A DNA stretch of 64,000 nucleotides from Caballeronia turbans (GCA_001544655.2 FCOD02000023.1:28430-92429); one strand, 5' to 3'. Shown: positions 36,419-48,495, counted from the stretch's first letter. Notes: generated from the sequence alone by a model not told the origin. Numbers and translations: made by a program.

Positions 36419-36880
36419 ATGAGCCTACTCGATATCCTCGCCTCCTCCCTCGGCAATTCATCGCAACAACCAGGCGGCCAACAGGGCCAGTCCGGCCAGG
36501 CCGCGCTGATCGCAGCGGCGCTCGCATTCGTCAACAGCCAGCCGGGCGGCATCATGGGCCTGATCCAGCGCTTCCAGCAGCACGGCGCGGGCGATGTCGT
36601 CCAGTCGTGGATCGGCACCGGTGAGAACAAACCCATCAGCCCCGACACGCTCACCAACGTGCTCGGCCAAGACAATGTCGGCGCACTCGCGCAAAAGGCC
36701 GGCGTTTCGGGCGACCAACTCTCGGGCATGCTGGCGGCAGTGCTGCCGCATATCGTCGATCGCGCGACGCCCAATGGCGAAGTGCCGCCCGAAGGTCAGC
36801 TCGATCTGACCGGCGTGCTCGGCTCGCTCGGCGGCCTCGCCGGTCTCTTCGGCAAGAGCGAAGAGCCGAAGCAGGGTTAA
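36419..36880 (+). CDS. YidB family protein (DUF937)
   Basis: The 153-residue soluble protein starts MSLLDILASSLGNSSQQ and resembles YidB/DUF937: ALAFVNSQPGGIMGLIQRFQQHGAGDVVQSWIG and the motif ENKPISPDTLTNVLG are conserved blocks. The function of the family is not established. The start follows a weak ribosome site; the frame is open upstream to 36314 without similarity. A terminator follows within 30 bases. Confidence 0.85.
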   Translation: MSLLDILASSLGNSSQQPGGQQGQSGQAALIAAALAFVNSQPGGIMGLIQRFQQHGAGDVVQSWIGTGENKPISPDTLTNVLGQDNVGALAQKAGVSGDQLSGMLAAVLPHIVDRATPNGEVPPEGQLDLTGVLGSLGGLAGLFGKSEEPKQG

Positions 36881-36906
36881 GCGCGCTAATTCGGCTTGCA
36901 TCGAAG

Positions 36907-36944
36907 GCCCCGCAGGCATCGCGCCGCGCGGGGCTTTTGCTTTT
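36907..36944 (+). terminator. Rho-independent terminator after the YidB-like gene
   Basis: Stem GCCCCGC / GCGGGGC with a 14-base loop, then TTTTGCTTTT. Confidence 0.75.
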
Positions 36945-36970
36945 CGCACAGCGCTTTCGAGCGAGCAAAA

Positions 36971-37007
36971 AAGAAAAAAGGGCAACGAATCGCTTCGTTG
37001 CCCTTTT
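36971..37007 (-). terminator. Strong bidirectional terminator after clpB
   Basis: A perfect 14-bp stem AAAAGGGCAACGAA / TTCGTTGCCCTTTT closes a TCGC loop. On the minus strand it is followed by more T, so it ends clpB; it can also back up the terminator of the plus-strand gene. Confidence 0.92.
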
Positions 37008-37049
37008 GCATGAACGGCCGCCCCGCTTGCGGGACGGCCCCATGGCGCG

Positions 37050-39647
<2,598 letters not shown>

Positions 39648-39678
39648 TTTTTGAAAGCTCCAATTCTGAATACGACCA

Positions 39679-39706
39679 AAATGAGGCGCTTTTTGTCACT
39701 TTCAAG
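39679..39706 (-). promoter_or_regulatory. Heat-shock (sigma-32) promoter of clpB
   Basis: On the minus strand, CTTGAAA, 13 bases, CCTCATTT matches the sigma-32 consensus (CTTGAAA, 11-15, CCCCATNT) with one mismatch. It lies 32 bases upstream of the clpB start codon, in the right orientation. The match is seen directly; control by RpoH is inferred. Confidence 0.88.
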
Positions 39707-39826
39707 CACGCTTTGGCGCAAAAAGTGCGTTTTTTGCTCTCCGACAATGACGGCGTGCACCGTCCACACGCTCAGGATTGACTGCGGCGTTCGAGCTTTG
39801 TTCAGCGCGTGACGCGTCCGCGCGCG

Positions 39827-40324
39827 TCAGGACGACGCGCGGACCGGCACTAAGGCGTCCGCCGGAAGCGGCGCAATGCTGACGATGCCGAGCAGCCGCG
39901 CGAGTTCGTTCGCCGGCTGCGCGAGCTCGCCGACCGTATGCTTGTCGAGTTCGGCGAGAAAGGCGTCGCGCGCCGCCGCGAGCACGCCGCGCAGGCGGCA
40001 GTTCGGCTGGATCACGCAGCGCGGACGGGTTGCATCTTCCTGATCCGCGAAGCAACCGACGAGCGCGAAATCACTCTCGGTCTTGCGCACGATGTCACCG
40101 ATCGTGAGCTCGCGCGAGCGCGACGAAAGCCGCAGGCCGCCGTTGCGGCCGCGCACCGTCTCGACCCAGCCGAGCTCGCCGAGCTGCTGGACGATCTTCA
40201 TCAAGTGATTCTTCGAGATGCCGTACGCATCCGAAATCTCCTGAATCGTCGAAAGGCCCGAAGGTCGAACGCAGAGATAAAGGAGAACGCGCAGCGAATA
40301 ATCGGTGTAATCGGTGAGTCGCAT
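39827..40324 (-). CDS. nsrR: Rrf2 family regulator, NsrR-like
   Basis: A 165-residue Rrf2 transcription factor. The winged helix is at 1-80 (MRLTDYTDYSLRVLLYL; SKNHLMKIVQQLGELGWVETVRGRNGG). Three cysteines at 91, 103 and 109 fit the iron-sulfur ligands of NsrR/IscR-type sensors; the first spacing (12 residues) is longer than in E. coli NsrR. NsrR senses nitric oxide and represses NO-detoxifying genes. The divergent neighbour is a truncated haemoglobin, which supports this role. The symbol rests on similarity plus context. Confidence 0.82.
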   Translation of the reverse strand: MRLTDYTDYSLRVLLYLCVRPSGLSTIQEISDAYGISKNHLMKIVQQLGELGWVETVRGRNGGLRLSSRSRELTIGDIVRKTESDFALVGCFADQEDATRPRCVIQPNCRLRGVLAAARDAFLAELDKHTVGELAQPANELARLLGIVSIAPLPADALVPVRASS

Positions 40325-40625
40325 GATTTCGCGCGAATAGAATTGGATGAAGGCACATCGGTGATTTGACGGACCGCGCGTCTCGTCAGAAACCCTCGCG
40401 CAAGAACGTCTCTTATCGTCGCTGTTGACGTGCTACCGGCGCAGCGAACCGAGACGCATAAGATACGGACGAACGTCCATGCGTTTCGGGCAACACTCGG
40501 GCAACATTCGGACAACTCACGGCACACGTATGCCGCCCGCGCACGGAAGCACCATTTTGCGTCATCTTGATATGCTTCGTCAGCAAAATATCTGATCTAC
40601 TCTCTCTTTGTTTCGCAGATCGACG
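40325..40625. other. Divergent regulatory region nsrR-like / truncated haemoglobin
   Basis: This 301-bp stretch has no gene. It must hold both promoters. An imperfect 24-base dyad with outer arms GATAT/ATATC lies at 40569-40592, 34 bases before the haemoglobin start; it does not match the classical NsrR box well. No other structure was recognised. Confidence 0.5.
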
Positions 40626-41168
40626 ATGAACACCGAACACCCGGCCACCGACGCGCCACGTGAGCGCGAACCCAGCGAAGCCAACGTCCGCGCGTTGGTG
40701 GAAGCCTTTTATCGCCGCGTCGACGACGATCCCCTGCTCGGGCCGATCTTCTCGCGCGCGCTCACGGGACGTTGGGACGAGCATCTCGCCACAATGACGA
40801 CTTTCTGGTCGAGCCTCGTGCTCGGGTCGAAACAGTATCGGGGAAATGTCCAGGAAGCCCATCGTCCGATCGACGATATCGAGCCGCGCCACTTCGCGCG
40901 CTGGCTGTCGCTGTTTCTGAACACGGTCGAGTCGCGCTACGAACCGGCCGCCGCCGTGCAGTTCATGGAACCGGCGCTGCGCATCGCGCAGAGTCTGCAA
41001 CTCAGCAAGTTCGGCTGGGATTATCAGATTCCCGTCGAGCAGCAGGAATTGCTCGCGGCGCTCAAGCGCCAGCGCACGGGCGGCGCCCCCGAGCCGCGCT
41101 TTCCCGAGCGTCCGGGCGCGGAGCCGTTTCCGGCGAAATTCATCGGCACGGGCGCCGACGAAAAGTAA
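40626..41168 (+). CDS. Group III truncated haemoglobin
   Basis: A 180-residue haem protein of the group III (trHbP/Ctb) type. The globin core spans about residues 15-140, with ALVEAFYRRVDDDPLLGPIF at its start. By alignment from memory with Campylobacter Ctb, H79 in QEAHRPI is the proximal haem ligand and W92 in FARW is conserved. A C-terminal tail of about 35 residues rich in Pro, Glu and Gly is extra. Members handle nitric oxide or oxygen stress. It faces the NsrR-like gene and converges with moaE, six bases away. Confidence 0.9.
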   Translation: MNTEHPATDAPREREPSEANVRALVEAFYRRVDDDPLLGPIFSRALTGRWDEHLATMTTFWSSLVLGSKQYRGNVQEAHRPIDDIEPRHFARWLSLFLNTVESRYEPAAAVQFMEPALRIAQSLQLSKFGWDYQIPVEQQELLAALKRQRTGGAPEPRFPERPGAEPFPAKFIGTGADEK

Positions 41169-41174
41169 CGCCAA

Positions 41175-41648
41175 TCAGGACGGATAGTCCTGCCAGCGCG
41201 CGAGCGCCGCATCGTCGGATTCGCGCGCGTCGACCCAGCGTTCGCCCGCTTCGGTCTTTTCCTTCTTCCAGAACGGCGCTTGCGTCTTGAGATAGTCCAT
41301 CACGAAAGCGCACGATTCGAACGCCTCTGCGCGATGCACCGCCGTCGTTGCGACGAGCACGATCTGATCGAGCGGCTTCAGCTTGCCCACGCGATGCACG
41401 ATGAGCACGTCCGAGCCGCGCCAGCGCTCGCGCGCCTGATCGGCGATCGCTTCGAGCGACTTCTCCGTCATGCCAGGGTAATGCTCGAGCTCCATGGTTT
41501 CGACGGCGCTGCCCTCGTTCAGATCGCGCACCGTGCCGACGAAACACGCGACCGCACCGACCTTCGGATTGTCGGCACGCAGCGCGGCGACTTCCGCGCT
41601 GATGTCGAAATCGGCTTCCTGCACGCGGACTTTGGAACGCGTCGACAT
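41175..41648 (-). CDS. moaE: Molybdopterin synthase catalytic subunit MoaE
   Basis: The 157-residue large subunit of molybdopterin synthase, which converts cyclic pyranopterin monophosphate to molybdopterin using sulfur from MoaD. Family blocks visible are VGAVACFVGTVRD, LELEHY-type sequence (METMELEHYPGM region), VHRVGKL and the catalytic lysine area FVMDYLKTQAPFWKKE. The start MSTRSKVRV was chosen; the frame is open 39 bases upstream into moaD. It lies one base after moaD, the last gene of moeA-moaD-moaE. Confidence 0.95.
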   Translation of the reverse strand: MSTRSKVRVQEADFDISAEVAALRADNPKVGAVACFVGTVRDLNEGSAVETMELEHYPGMTEKSLEAIADQARERWRGSDVLIVHRVGKLKPLDQIVLVATTAVHRAEAFESCAFVMDYLKTQAPFWKKEKTEAGERWVDARESDDAALARWQDYPS

Positions 41649-41649
41649 G

Positions 41650-41907
41650 TCAGCCACCCGTGACCGGCGGAAAAAACGCAACCTCACAGCCCTCGGTGAT
41701 GCGCTGCGACGGATTCGTCATCACGTGATTGCACGCCATGCGCAACGCCCGGCCTTCGGCGAGCGCCTCTTCCCACACGCCGCCGCGCAGGCGCAGCCAG
41801 GCGCGCACATCGCCGACATTCACCACCGTGTCCGGCACGCTGACCGTCTCGTTCGCGACGCCCAGCGCCTCGCGCACGCTCGCGAAAAACCTCAGTTCGA
41901 CTTTCAT
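41650..41907 (-). CDS. moaD: Molybdopterin synthase sulfur carrier subunit MoaD
   Basis: An 85-residue ubiquitin-like sulfur carrier ending in the required Gly-Gly (PPVTGG), where the thiocarboxylate forms. It overlaps moeA by four bases (ATGA) and is followed by moaE after one base, so the three are translationally coupled. Confidence 0.95.
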   Translation of the reverse strand: MKVELRFFASVREALGVANETVSVPDTVVNVGDVRAWLRLRGGVWEEALAEGRALRMACNHVMTNPSQRITEGCEVAFFPPVTGG

Positions 41908-43163
41908 ATCAGTTCTGAAAATGGGATGAAGCGCACGATCTCGCCAGCGCTGATCGCATGATTCGGCGGATTGTCGATGAGACCGTCGCCCCAGACGGTC
42001 GATGTCAGCACGGCCGAGCTCTGGTTCTCGAAGAGATCGAGCCCGCCCGACGCGTTCACGCGCGCGCGCAGGAATTCGTTGCGACGGTCGCCTTTTTTCT
42101 GACTGAAGTCGGCGCGCATCGAGTAGACGCGCGGCGTGACCTTCTGCACGCCCGCAAGACGCAGCAGGAAGGGCCGCACGAACAGCAGGAACGTGCAGAA
42201 ACTGGACACCGGATTGCCCGGCAAGCCGATGAAGAACGCCTCGCTGCCTTCATCGCCGCGCCGCACCGCGCCGAAGGCGAGCGGCTTGCCGGGTTTCATC
42301 GCGATCTGCCACATCGAAATGCGCCCTTCGGCCTCCACCGCCGGCTTCACGTGATCTTCCTCGCCGACCGACACGCCGCCGCACGTCAGGATCAGATCGT
42401 GATCGGTCGCCGCACGCCGCAGCGTCTCGCGGGTCGCGTCCAGCCGATCCGGCACGATGCCGAGATCGGTCACCTCGCAGCCGAACTTCGCAAGGAGCGC
42501 TCGCAGCGTGAAGCGGTTGGAGTTGTAGATCGCGCCGGGTTCGAGCGGCTCGCCGGGCATGCGCAGTTCGTCGCCGGTGAAGAAGATCGCGACACGCACG
42601 CGGCGCACGACATCGAGCTCTGCGCAACCGACCGACGCCGCCAGCCCGAGCGCCTGCGGCGTGAGGCGCGTGCCCGCGGGCAGGATCACCGAATCGCGCC
42701 TGATATCCGCGCCTTGCTGCGTGATCCACTCGCCCGCTGCGGGCGTCTGCGCGAACGCGATGCGCCCGTCATCCGCAACACGCGCCATTTCCTGCATGAC
42801 GACGGCATCCGCGCCGGGCGGCACCGTCGCGCCGGTGAAGATGCGCGCGGCCGTGCCCGCCGCGAGCGGCTTCCCCGCGTGGCCCGCCGGAATGCGCTGG
42901 GACACCGGCAGTGCGACGGGCGCGCCTTCGTTCGCGCCGGCGAGATCGGCGGCGCGGACCGCGTAGCCGTCCATCGAGCTCGTATGCATGGGCGGGACGT
43001 CGAGCGGCGAGGTCACATCGGCGGCGAGCACGCGGTTGAGCGCGTCGAGCGTGCCGACGCGCTCGCGGCCGTCCACCTGACGCGCGGCGTCGAGCAAACG
43101 GCCGAGCGCATCGGCGGTGGCGAGCATCGGAGGACGGTTGGAAGCGGGTGGCGTGGTTGACAT
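41904..43163 (-). CDS. moeA: Molybdopterin molybdenumtransferase MoeA
   Basis: The enzyme inserts molybdate into adenylated molybdopterin; 419 residues. Blocks seen: DVPPMHTSSMDGYAVRAADL (domain I), FTGATVPPGADAVVMQEMA, and the MoCF-like domain with IIFTCGGVSVGEEDH-type sequence (DLILTCGGVSVGEEDHVK) and GLPGNPVSSFCTF. The start MSTTPPASNRPP is preferred over an ATG 63 bases upstream. It is the first gene of moeA-moaD-moaE. Confidence 0.95.
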   Translation of the reverse strand: MSTTPPASNRPPMLATADALGRLLDAARQVDGRERVGTLDALNRVLAADVTSPLDVPPMHTSSMDGYAVRAADLAGANEGAPVALPVSQRIPAGHAGKPLAAGTAARIFTGATVPPGADAVVMQEMARVADDGRIAFAQTPAAGEWITQQGADIRRDSVILPAGTRLTPQALGLAASVGCAELDVVRRVRVAIFFTGDELRMPGEPLEPGAIYNSNRFTLRALLAKFGCEVTDLGIVPDRLDATRETLRRAATDHDLILTCGGVSVGEEDHVKPAVEAEGRISMWQIAMKPGKPLAFGAVRRGDEGSEAFFIGLPGNPVSSFCTFLLFVRPFLLRLAGVQKVTPRVYSMRADFSQKKGDRRNEFLRARVNASGGLDLFENQSSAVLTSTVWGDGLIDNPPNHAISAGEIVRFIPFSELI

Positions 43164-43371
43164 GGAGTTTGCTTCAGGCGCGCGAGGCGCCCCGATCGTG
43201 AAAAGGGACACGGCAATTCTGGTCAACTATTGTAGCGAGAAGGCAGGCATCGCACCTTCGGCTTCAGGGAAGCCAGTCATGCGACGCGACTGATGCCGCA
43301 AACCGTTTGAGTGCCTCAAAGCCGCCGCGGTGCGGTGATACACTCGCAGCACATCTCCCACGTCCATTTCC

Positions 43372-43917
43372 ATGAAATTCTGTTCCGTCTGCGGCCACGA
43401 GGTCGGCCTCGCCATTCCGCCCGGCGACAACCGTGAGCGCTTCGTCTGCAACAACTGCGGCACGGTTCACTATCAAAATCCGCGTAACGTCGTAGGCACC
43501 GTCCCGGTGTGGGACGACAAGGTGCTGCTGTGCCGCCGCGCGATCGAGCCCCGCTACGGCTACTGGACCTTGCCCGCCGGCTTCATGGAAATGCAGGAGA
43601 CGACGAGCGAAGGCGCCGCGCGCGAAACGCTCGAGGAAGCGGGCGCGCGCGTCGAGATCCAGAGCCTTTTCACCTTGCTCAACGTGCCGCACGTGCATCA
43701 GGTGCATCTCTTCTATCTGGCGCGGCTGCTCGATATCGAAGTCGATCCCGGCGAGGAAAGCCTGGAGGTGAAGCTCTTCGAGGAAAGCGAGATTCCGTGG
43801 GACGAGATCGCGTTTCCGACGGTCGGCCAGACGCTGCGCTTTTTCTTCGCCGACCGCGCCGCCGGCAATTTCACGCTGCACACGGGCGACATTTTCCGCA
43901 CGCTGCGCGACGGCTGA
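43372..43917 (+). CDS. NUDIX hydrolase with zinc ribbon
   Basis: The 181-residue product has an N-terminal zinc ribbon ([17 protein letters not shown]: two CxxC pairs) and a NUDIX domain. The NUDIX box lies at about residues 71-93 ([22 protein letters not shown]). The layout resembles NudC-like or ADP-ribose/NADH pyrophosphatases but it is shorter than NudC, so the substrate is open. It is followed by aat after 44 bp, and is divergent from moeA. Confidence 0.88.
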   Translation: MKFCSVCGHEVGLAIPPGDNRERFVCNNCGTVHYQNPRNVVGTVPVWDDKVLLCRRAIEPRYGYWTLPAGFMEMQETTSEGAARETLEEAGARVEIQSLFTLLNVPHVHQVHLFYLARLLDIEVDPGEESLEVKLFEESEIPWDEIAFPTVGQTLRFFFADRAAGNFTLHTGDIFRTLRDG

Positions 43918-43961
43918 TCGCATCGCTCGCTGACATCACAGAACGCCACTCACCCGAGAAC

Positions 43962-44693
43962 ATGGTTCCCTGGCTCGCCGACGACGATCCTTTTCCGCCC
44001 GTCGAGCGCGCGCTCGGCGCGGCGAGCGGCGCGCCGGGCCTGCTCGCCGCAAGCGCGGACCTTTTGCCGTCACGGCTCATCGATGCCTACGGTCGCGGCA
44101 TTTTCCCGTGGTATTCGGACGGCCAGCCCGTGCTGTGGTGGAGCCCCGACCCTCGCATGGTGCTCTTTCCGGCCGAGTTCAAGGTATCTGATTCGCTGCG
44201 CAAGACCTTGAAGCGCGTCGTGCGCGATCCGGTCTGGGAAATCCGCGTCGACGACGATTTTTCCGCCGTGATGCGCGCCTGCGCCGACACGCCGCGCGAC
44301 GGCCAGCGCGGCACCTGGATCACCACGGACATCGTGGATGCGTACACCACATTGCACCGCGCGGGTAGCGCGCACAGCATCGAAACGTGGCACGACGGCG
44401 TGCGCGTCGGCGGGCTTTACGGCGTGTCGTTCGGGCGCATGTTCTTCGGCGAATCGATGTTTGCGCACAAGACCGATGCGTCGAAAATCGCGCTTGCGGC
44501 GCTCGTCGGACACTTGCGCCGCAATCAAATTGAGATGATAGACTGCCAGCAGAACACGTCGCATCTGGCGTCGCTGGGCGGCCGTGAGATCGCACGCCGC
44601 GCATTCGTGGCGCATCTCCGGCGGGCCACGGCGGAACCGGCGATCGGCTGGCGCTTCGACAAATCCGTCCTTCTCGACGTGCTGGCACGCTGA
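43962..44693 (+). CDS. aat: Leucyl/phenylalanyl-tRNA--protein transferase
   Basis: A 243-residue cytosolic enzyme that adds Leu or Phe to N-terminal Lys/Arg and so marks proteins for ClpAP. Family blocks: [38 protein letters not shown], and [21 protein letters not shown]. The start has weak ribosome-site support but agrees with the family. It lies upstream of bpt, the second N-degron transferase, on the same strand. Confidence 0.96.
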   Translation: MVPWLADDDPFPPVERALGAASGAPGLLAASADLLPSRLIDAYGRGIFPWYSDGQPVLWWSPDPRMVLFPAEFKVSDSLRKTLKRVVRDPVWEIRVDDDFSAVMRACADTPRDGQRGTWITTDIVDAYTTLHRAGSAHSIETWHDGVRVGGLYGVSFGRMFFGESMFAHKTDASKIALAALVGHLRRNQIEMIDCQQNTSHLASLGGREIARRAFVAHLRRATAEPAIGWRFDKSVLLDVLAR

Positions 44694-44808
44694 ACGCTGC
44701 GCGCGACGCCCCGAGCGACACACGAAATGCAGCCGCCGCGCGCGCCCGAAAAGTGGAATCTACGCGCCGGTCGGCAACGACGAGACGACGCCTGCGAGAG
44801 CCGCCAAC

Positions 44809-45636
44809 GTGACACATCCGAACGAGCTACCGCTGTCACCGCTTTCCGCGCTGCAATTCTATGCAACAGCGCCCTACCCTTGCAGTTATCTGGAAGGGCG
44901 CGTCGCGCGCTCGCAGGTCGCGACGCCGAGCCATCTGATCAACTCCGACGTCTACACCGAACTCGTCAAGGCCGGTTTCCGGCGTTCAGGCGTCTTCACC
45001 TATCGCCCGTATTGCGACGGCTGCCGCGCCTGCGTGCCGGTGCGCGTGCCGGTCGCGCGTTTCGTGCCGAACCGCTCGCAGCGGCGCGTGTGGAAGCAGC
45101 ACGGCAATCTGGTGGCGAGCGTCGCGCCGCTGCACTACGACGAAGAACACTACGCGCTCTACATGCGTTATCAGTCGGCGCGGCATGCGGGCGGCGGCAT
45201 GGATCGCGACAGCCGCGACCAATACGAGCAGTTCCTGCTGCAGAGCCGGATCAATTCGCGTCTCGTCGAGTTCCGCGAACCCGCCGATCCTGCGCACGCG
45301 GACACGCCCGGCGTCCTGCGCATGATCAGCATGATCGACATCCTCGGCGACGGGTTGTCATCGGTGTACACGTTCTTCGAGCCGGACATGCCGAAGACGA
45401 GCTACGGCACGTTCAACATCCTCTGGCAGATCGAGCAGGCGAAGAGCCTCGACCTGCCGCACGTCTATCTCGGCTACTGGATTCGCGAAAGCGAGAAAAT
45501 GGCCTACAAGGCGAATTTCCGGCCGCTGGAAGGTCTGATCGACGGACGCTGGACGCTCCTCGATCCCGCCAGCACGCAATCCGCCGGCACGCTGCCGATG
45601 CCTGGGCGCATCCACGGTCCGAGCCAGCCGAAATAG
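44809..45636 (+). CDS. bpt: Aspartate/glutamate leucyltransferase (Bpt/ATE family)
   Basis: A 275-residue transferase adding Leu to N-terminal Asp or Glu. The conserved cysteine block is [21 protein letters not shown] and the core [10 protein letters not shown]-type sequence ([20 protein letters not shown]) follows. The start is GTG at 44809 ([17 protein letters not shown]), which matches relatives; the longer open frame to 44584 would overlap aat. It forms a functional pair with aat in the bacterial N-degron pathway. Confidence 0.93.
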   Translation: MTHPNELPLSPLSALQFYATAPYPCSYLEGRVARSQVATPSHLINSDVYTELVKAGFRRSGVFTYRPYCDGCRACVPVRVPVARFVPNRSQRRVWKQHGNLVASVAPLHYDEEHYALYMRYQSARHAGGGMDRDSRDQYEQFLLQSRINSRLVEFREPADPAHADTPGVLRMISMIDILGDGLSSVYTFFEPDMPKTSYGTFNILWQIEQAKSLDLPHVYLGYWIRESEKMAYKANFRPLEGLIDGRWTLLDPASTQSAGTLPMPGRIHGPSQPK

Positions 45637-45730
45637 CCGCCGGAGCAACCCGCAGAGTGCGACCGGCCCGCCGTCCAAAGCCGCTAAAATAGCGGTCTTA
45701 AAAAAATCCGCCGTCGCCGGCTTTCATTTC

Positions 45731-46753
45731 GTGTTCAGTTCCCTCTACCCGATCGCGCGTTCGCATCTCTTCAAGATGGACGCGGAAGATGCTCATCACC
45801 TGACGCTGCGCATGCTCGGCGCCGCCGGCCGCACCGGGCTCGCCGGCATGCTCGCGAGACGCGGCCCCGATTCGCCCCGCACTGTCATGGGCATCACGTT
45901 CCGCAACCCGGTCGGCCTGGCTGCGGGCCTGGACAAGGACGGCGCGTGCATCGACGGGCTCGCCGCGCTCGGCTTCGGCTTCATCGAAGTGGGCACCGTG
46001 ACGCCGCGCGCGCAGCCGGGCAATCCGCGTCCGCGCATCTTCCGGCTGCCGGAGGCGGACGCGCTCATCAACCGGATGGGCTTCAACAACCGCGGCGTCG
46101 ATCAGTTCGTCGCCAACGTGAAGGCGGCGCACTATCGCGGCGTGCTGGGCCTCAACATCGGCAAGAACGCCGATACGCCGATCGAGCGCGCCGCCGAGGA
46201 TTACCTTTACTGCCTCGAGCGCGTCTATCCGTTCGCGAGCTATGTGACGATCAACATTTCGTCGCCGAACACGAAGAATCTGCGGCAGCTGCAAGGCGCG
46301 GGCGAGCTCGATTCGCTGCTGGGCGCACTGAAGGAGAAGCAGGCGCGTCTTTCCGACCTGCACGGCAAGCTCGTGCCGCTCGCGCTCAAGATCGCGCCCG
46401 ACCTCGACGACGAGCAGATCAGGTCGATCGCGGGCACACTGCTCGCTCACAAGATCGACGGCGTGATCGCCACGAACACGACGCTCTCGCGCACCGCCGT
46501 GACCGGCATGAAGCACGGCGACGAAGCGGGCGGCCTGTCGGGGCGGCCAGTCTTCGACGCATCCAACGAGGTGATCCGCAAGCTGCGCGCGGAAGTCGGC
46601 ACGGAGGTGCCGATCATCGGCGTGGGCGGGATTTTCTCGGGCGAGGACGCGCGCGCGAAGCTCGCGGCGGGCGCGTCGCTCGTGCAGCTTTACACGGGGC
46701 TGATTTATCGCGGTCCGGCGCTTGTCCGCGAATGCGTCGACGCGCTCGCGTGA
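45731..46753 (+). CDS. pyrD: Dihydroorotate dehydrogenase (quinone), class 2
   Basis: A membrane-associated flavoenzyme of pyrimidine synthesis, 340 residues. N-terminal helices ([21 protein letters not shown]) should bind quinone. The barrel shows [40 protein letters not shown], and the catalytic serine region [11 protein letters not shown]. The start is GTG at 45731, as judged from the family N-terminus; no good ribosome site is visible. It lies 94 bp after bpt. Confidence 0.96.
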   Translation: MFSSLYPIARSHLFKMDAEDAHHLTLRMLGAAGRTGLAGMLARRGPDSPRTVMGITFRNPVGLAAGLDKDGACIDGLAALGFGFIEVGTVTPRAQPGNPRPRIFRLPEADALINRMGFNNRGVDQFVANVKAAHYRGVLGLNIGKNADTPIERAAEDYLYCLERVYPFASYVTINISSPNTKNLRQLQGAGELDSLLGALKEKQARLSDLHGKLVPLALKIAPDLDDEQIRSIAGTLLAHKIDGVIATNTTLSRTAVTGMKHGDEAGGLSGRPVFDASNEVIRKLRAEVGTEVPIIGVGGIFSGEDARAKLAAGASLVQLYTGLIYRGPALVRECVDALA

Positions 46754-46866
46754 ACGAGCCGATCCCGCATATAGACATGAACAAACGGTATTACGCGGCG
46801 ATTGCATTCTCACTATGATCGCCGCATCCGAAAAAACGCTGTGCCCATCAAGAGGAAAACAACACA

Positions 46867-47667
46867 ATGAAACTGTCCACGCTCAAGAAACTCGTCGCTG
46901 CCAGCCTGATCGGCGCGGCATTCACCGCCGTCACCACCGCGGCACACGCCGACGACCTGCTCGATCAGGTCAAGCAGCGCGGCACGCTGCGCGTCGGCCT
47001 GGAAGGCACCTTCCCGCCGTTCAACTCGAAAGCGCCGAACGGCGAGCTGGTCGGCTTCGATGTCGATATCGCCAAAGCCGTCGCCGCCAAGCTCGGCGTG
47101 AAGCCCGAGTTCGTCACGACCGAATGGAGCGGCATCATCGCGGGCCTGCAGGCAGGCAAGTTCGATGTGATCGTGAACCAGGTCGGCATCACCGACGCGC
47201 GCAAGCAGACGCTCGACTTCTCGCCGGCGTACACGTATTCGAACGCGCAATTGATCCAGCGTTCGGACGACAAGCGCGAGTTCAAGACGCTCGAAGAACT
47301 GAAGGGCAAGAAGCTCGGCGTCGGACTCGGCACGAACTACATGGACATGGCGAAGTCGGTGCCGGGCATCGACGTGAAGACCTATCCGGGCGCGCCCGAG
47401 TATCTGCGTGACCTCGCCGCCGGCCGTCTCGACGCGGCGCTCAACGACCGCCTGATGCTCGCGTATCTGCTGAAGAATTCGCAGTTGCCGCTGCGCACGG
47501 GCGCGAATGTCGGCGCGGGCAATCCGTCGGGCATTCCGTTCAAGAAGGGCAATCCGAAGTTCGCGAAGGCAATCGACGACGCGATGAACCAGCTCGAAGC
47601 GGACGGCACGTTCACGAAGATTTCGGACAAGTGGTTCGGCATCGACGTGACGAAGCCCGCGAAGTAA
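46867..47667 (+). CDS. tcyJ: Cystine-type amino-acid ABC transporter binding protein
   Basis: A 266-residue periplasmic protein: signal peptide at 1-28 ending TAAHA, then a class-3 solute-binding domain. Its whole length follows E. coli FliY/TcyJ (LLDQVKQRGTLRVGLEGTFPPF; INQVGITDARKQ-type block; LGVGLGTNY; KWFGIDVTK at the end), so L-cystine is the likeliest ligand. The permease gene follows after 124 bp. No ATPase gene is nearby. Confidence 0.88.
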   Translation: MKLSTLKKLVAASLIGAAFTAVTTAAHADDLLDQVKQRGTLRVGLEGTFPPFNSKAPNGELVGFDVDIAKAVAAKLGVKPEFVTTEWSGIIAGLQAGKFDVIVNQVGITDARKQTLDFSPAYTYSNAQLIQRSDDKREFKTLEELKGKKLGVGLGTNYMDMAKSVPGIDVKTYPGAPEYLRDLAAGRLDAALNDRLMLAYLLKNSQLPLRTGANVGAGNPSGIPFKKGNPKFAKAIDDAMNQLEADGTFTKISDKWFGIDVTKPAK

Positions 47668-47791
47668 GTCTGCGCTTCTGGCGCTTCAGGGCGGCATCGT
47701 TCGACGGTGCCGCCCTTCGCTTTTTCCTCGCCGGTTATGATGTGCCGAATCTTCTGACTCGCCACGCCGGTTCTTTCACGTTCCCCCGTCC

Positions 47792-48451
47792 ATGTCCACG
47801 ACATCCCTGCTCGTTCAATCGGCGCCCGTGCTGGCGCAAGGCGCGCTGCTGACAATCAAGTTCGCGCTCTATTCGATGTTCTTCGGCCTCATCGCGGCCG
47901 TCGTGCTGGCGTTGATGGGCATCAGCCAGAATCGCGCGCTCGTCGCGATCGGTCGCTGCTATGTGAGCGTGATGCGCGGCACGCCGCTGCTCGTGCAGAT
48001 TTTCGTCATCTACTATGGCCTGCCGAGCCTCGGCATCTCGCTCGAGCCCACACCCGCGGGCGTGATCGCGCTGTCGGCGAACGTCGCCGCGTATCTGTCG
48101 GAAAGCATGCGCGGCGCGATCCTCGGCATCCACACCGGACAGTGGCTCGCGGCCTATAGCCTCGGGTTGTCGCGCACGCAGACGCTGCGCTACGTGATCG
48201 GGCCGCAGGCGCTGCGCATCGCGGTGCCGAGCTTGTCGAACAGTCTCATCAGTCTGATCAAGGACACGTCGCTCGTCTCGGTCATCACCGTGACCGAGCT
48301 GTTGCGAAGCGCGCAGGAAGTGATCGCGGCGACCTATCAGCCGCTGCCGCTCTATCTCGCGGCGGCGTTCGTCTACTGGATTCTGTGCAGCGTGCTCGAA
48401 TTCGTGCAGCGGATTTTCGAACGGCGTCTCGCGCTGCCGGGACGACACTGA
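47792..48451 (+). CDS. tcyL: Cystine-type amino-acid ABC transporter permease
   Basis: A 219-residue inner-membrane permease of the His/Glu/Gln/Arg family with about five membrane segments. The EAA-like loop is LGLSRTQTLRYVIGPQALRIAVPSLSNSLI. It resembles E. coli YecS/TcyL. A terminator follows 12 bases after the stop, so the set ends here without an ATP-binding gene; the ATPase must be supplied from elsewhere. Confidence 0.9.
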   Translation: MSTTSLLVQSAPVLAQGALLTIKFALYSMFFGLIAAVVLALMGISQNRALVAIGRCYVSVMRGTPLLVQIFVIYYGLPSLGISLEPTPAGVIALSANVAAYLSESMRGAILGIHTGQWLAAYSLGLSRTQTLRYVIGPQALRIAVPSLSNSLISLIKDTSLVSVITVTELLRSAQEVIAATYQPLPLYLAAAFVYWILCSVLEFVQRIFERRLALPGRH

Positions 48452-48463
48452 GCGACATCGACG

Positions 48464-48491
48464 AAAAAGAGCCGCTGAAAAGCGGCTCTTT
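48464..48491 (+). terminator. Bidirectional terminator between tcyL and oxidoreductase gene
   Basis: Stem AAAGAGCCGCT / AGCGGCTCTTT with a GAAA loop. It serves the plus-strand permease gene and the minus-strand oxidoreductase gene, whose stop is at 48496. Confidence 0.9.
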
Positions 48492-48495
48492 CGTA

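Noticed and set aside
40569-40592. Dyad upstream of the truncated haemoglobin as a classical NsrR box
   Set aside because: Only the outer five bases on each side pair well and the spacing differs from the known AAGATG-N11-CATCTT layout, so it is listed only as a possible diverged site.
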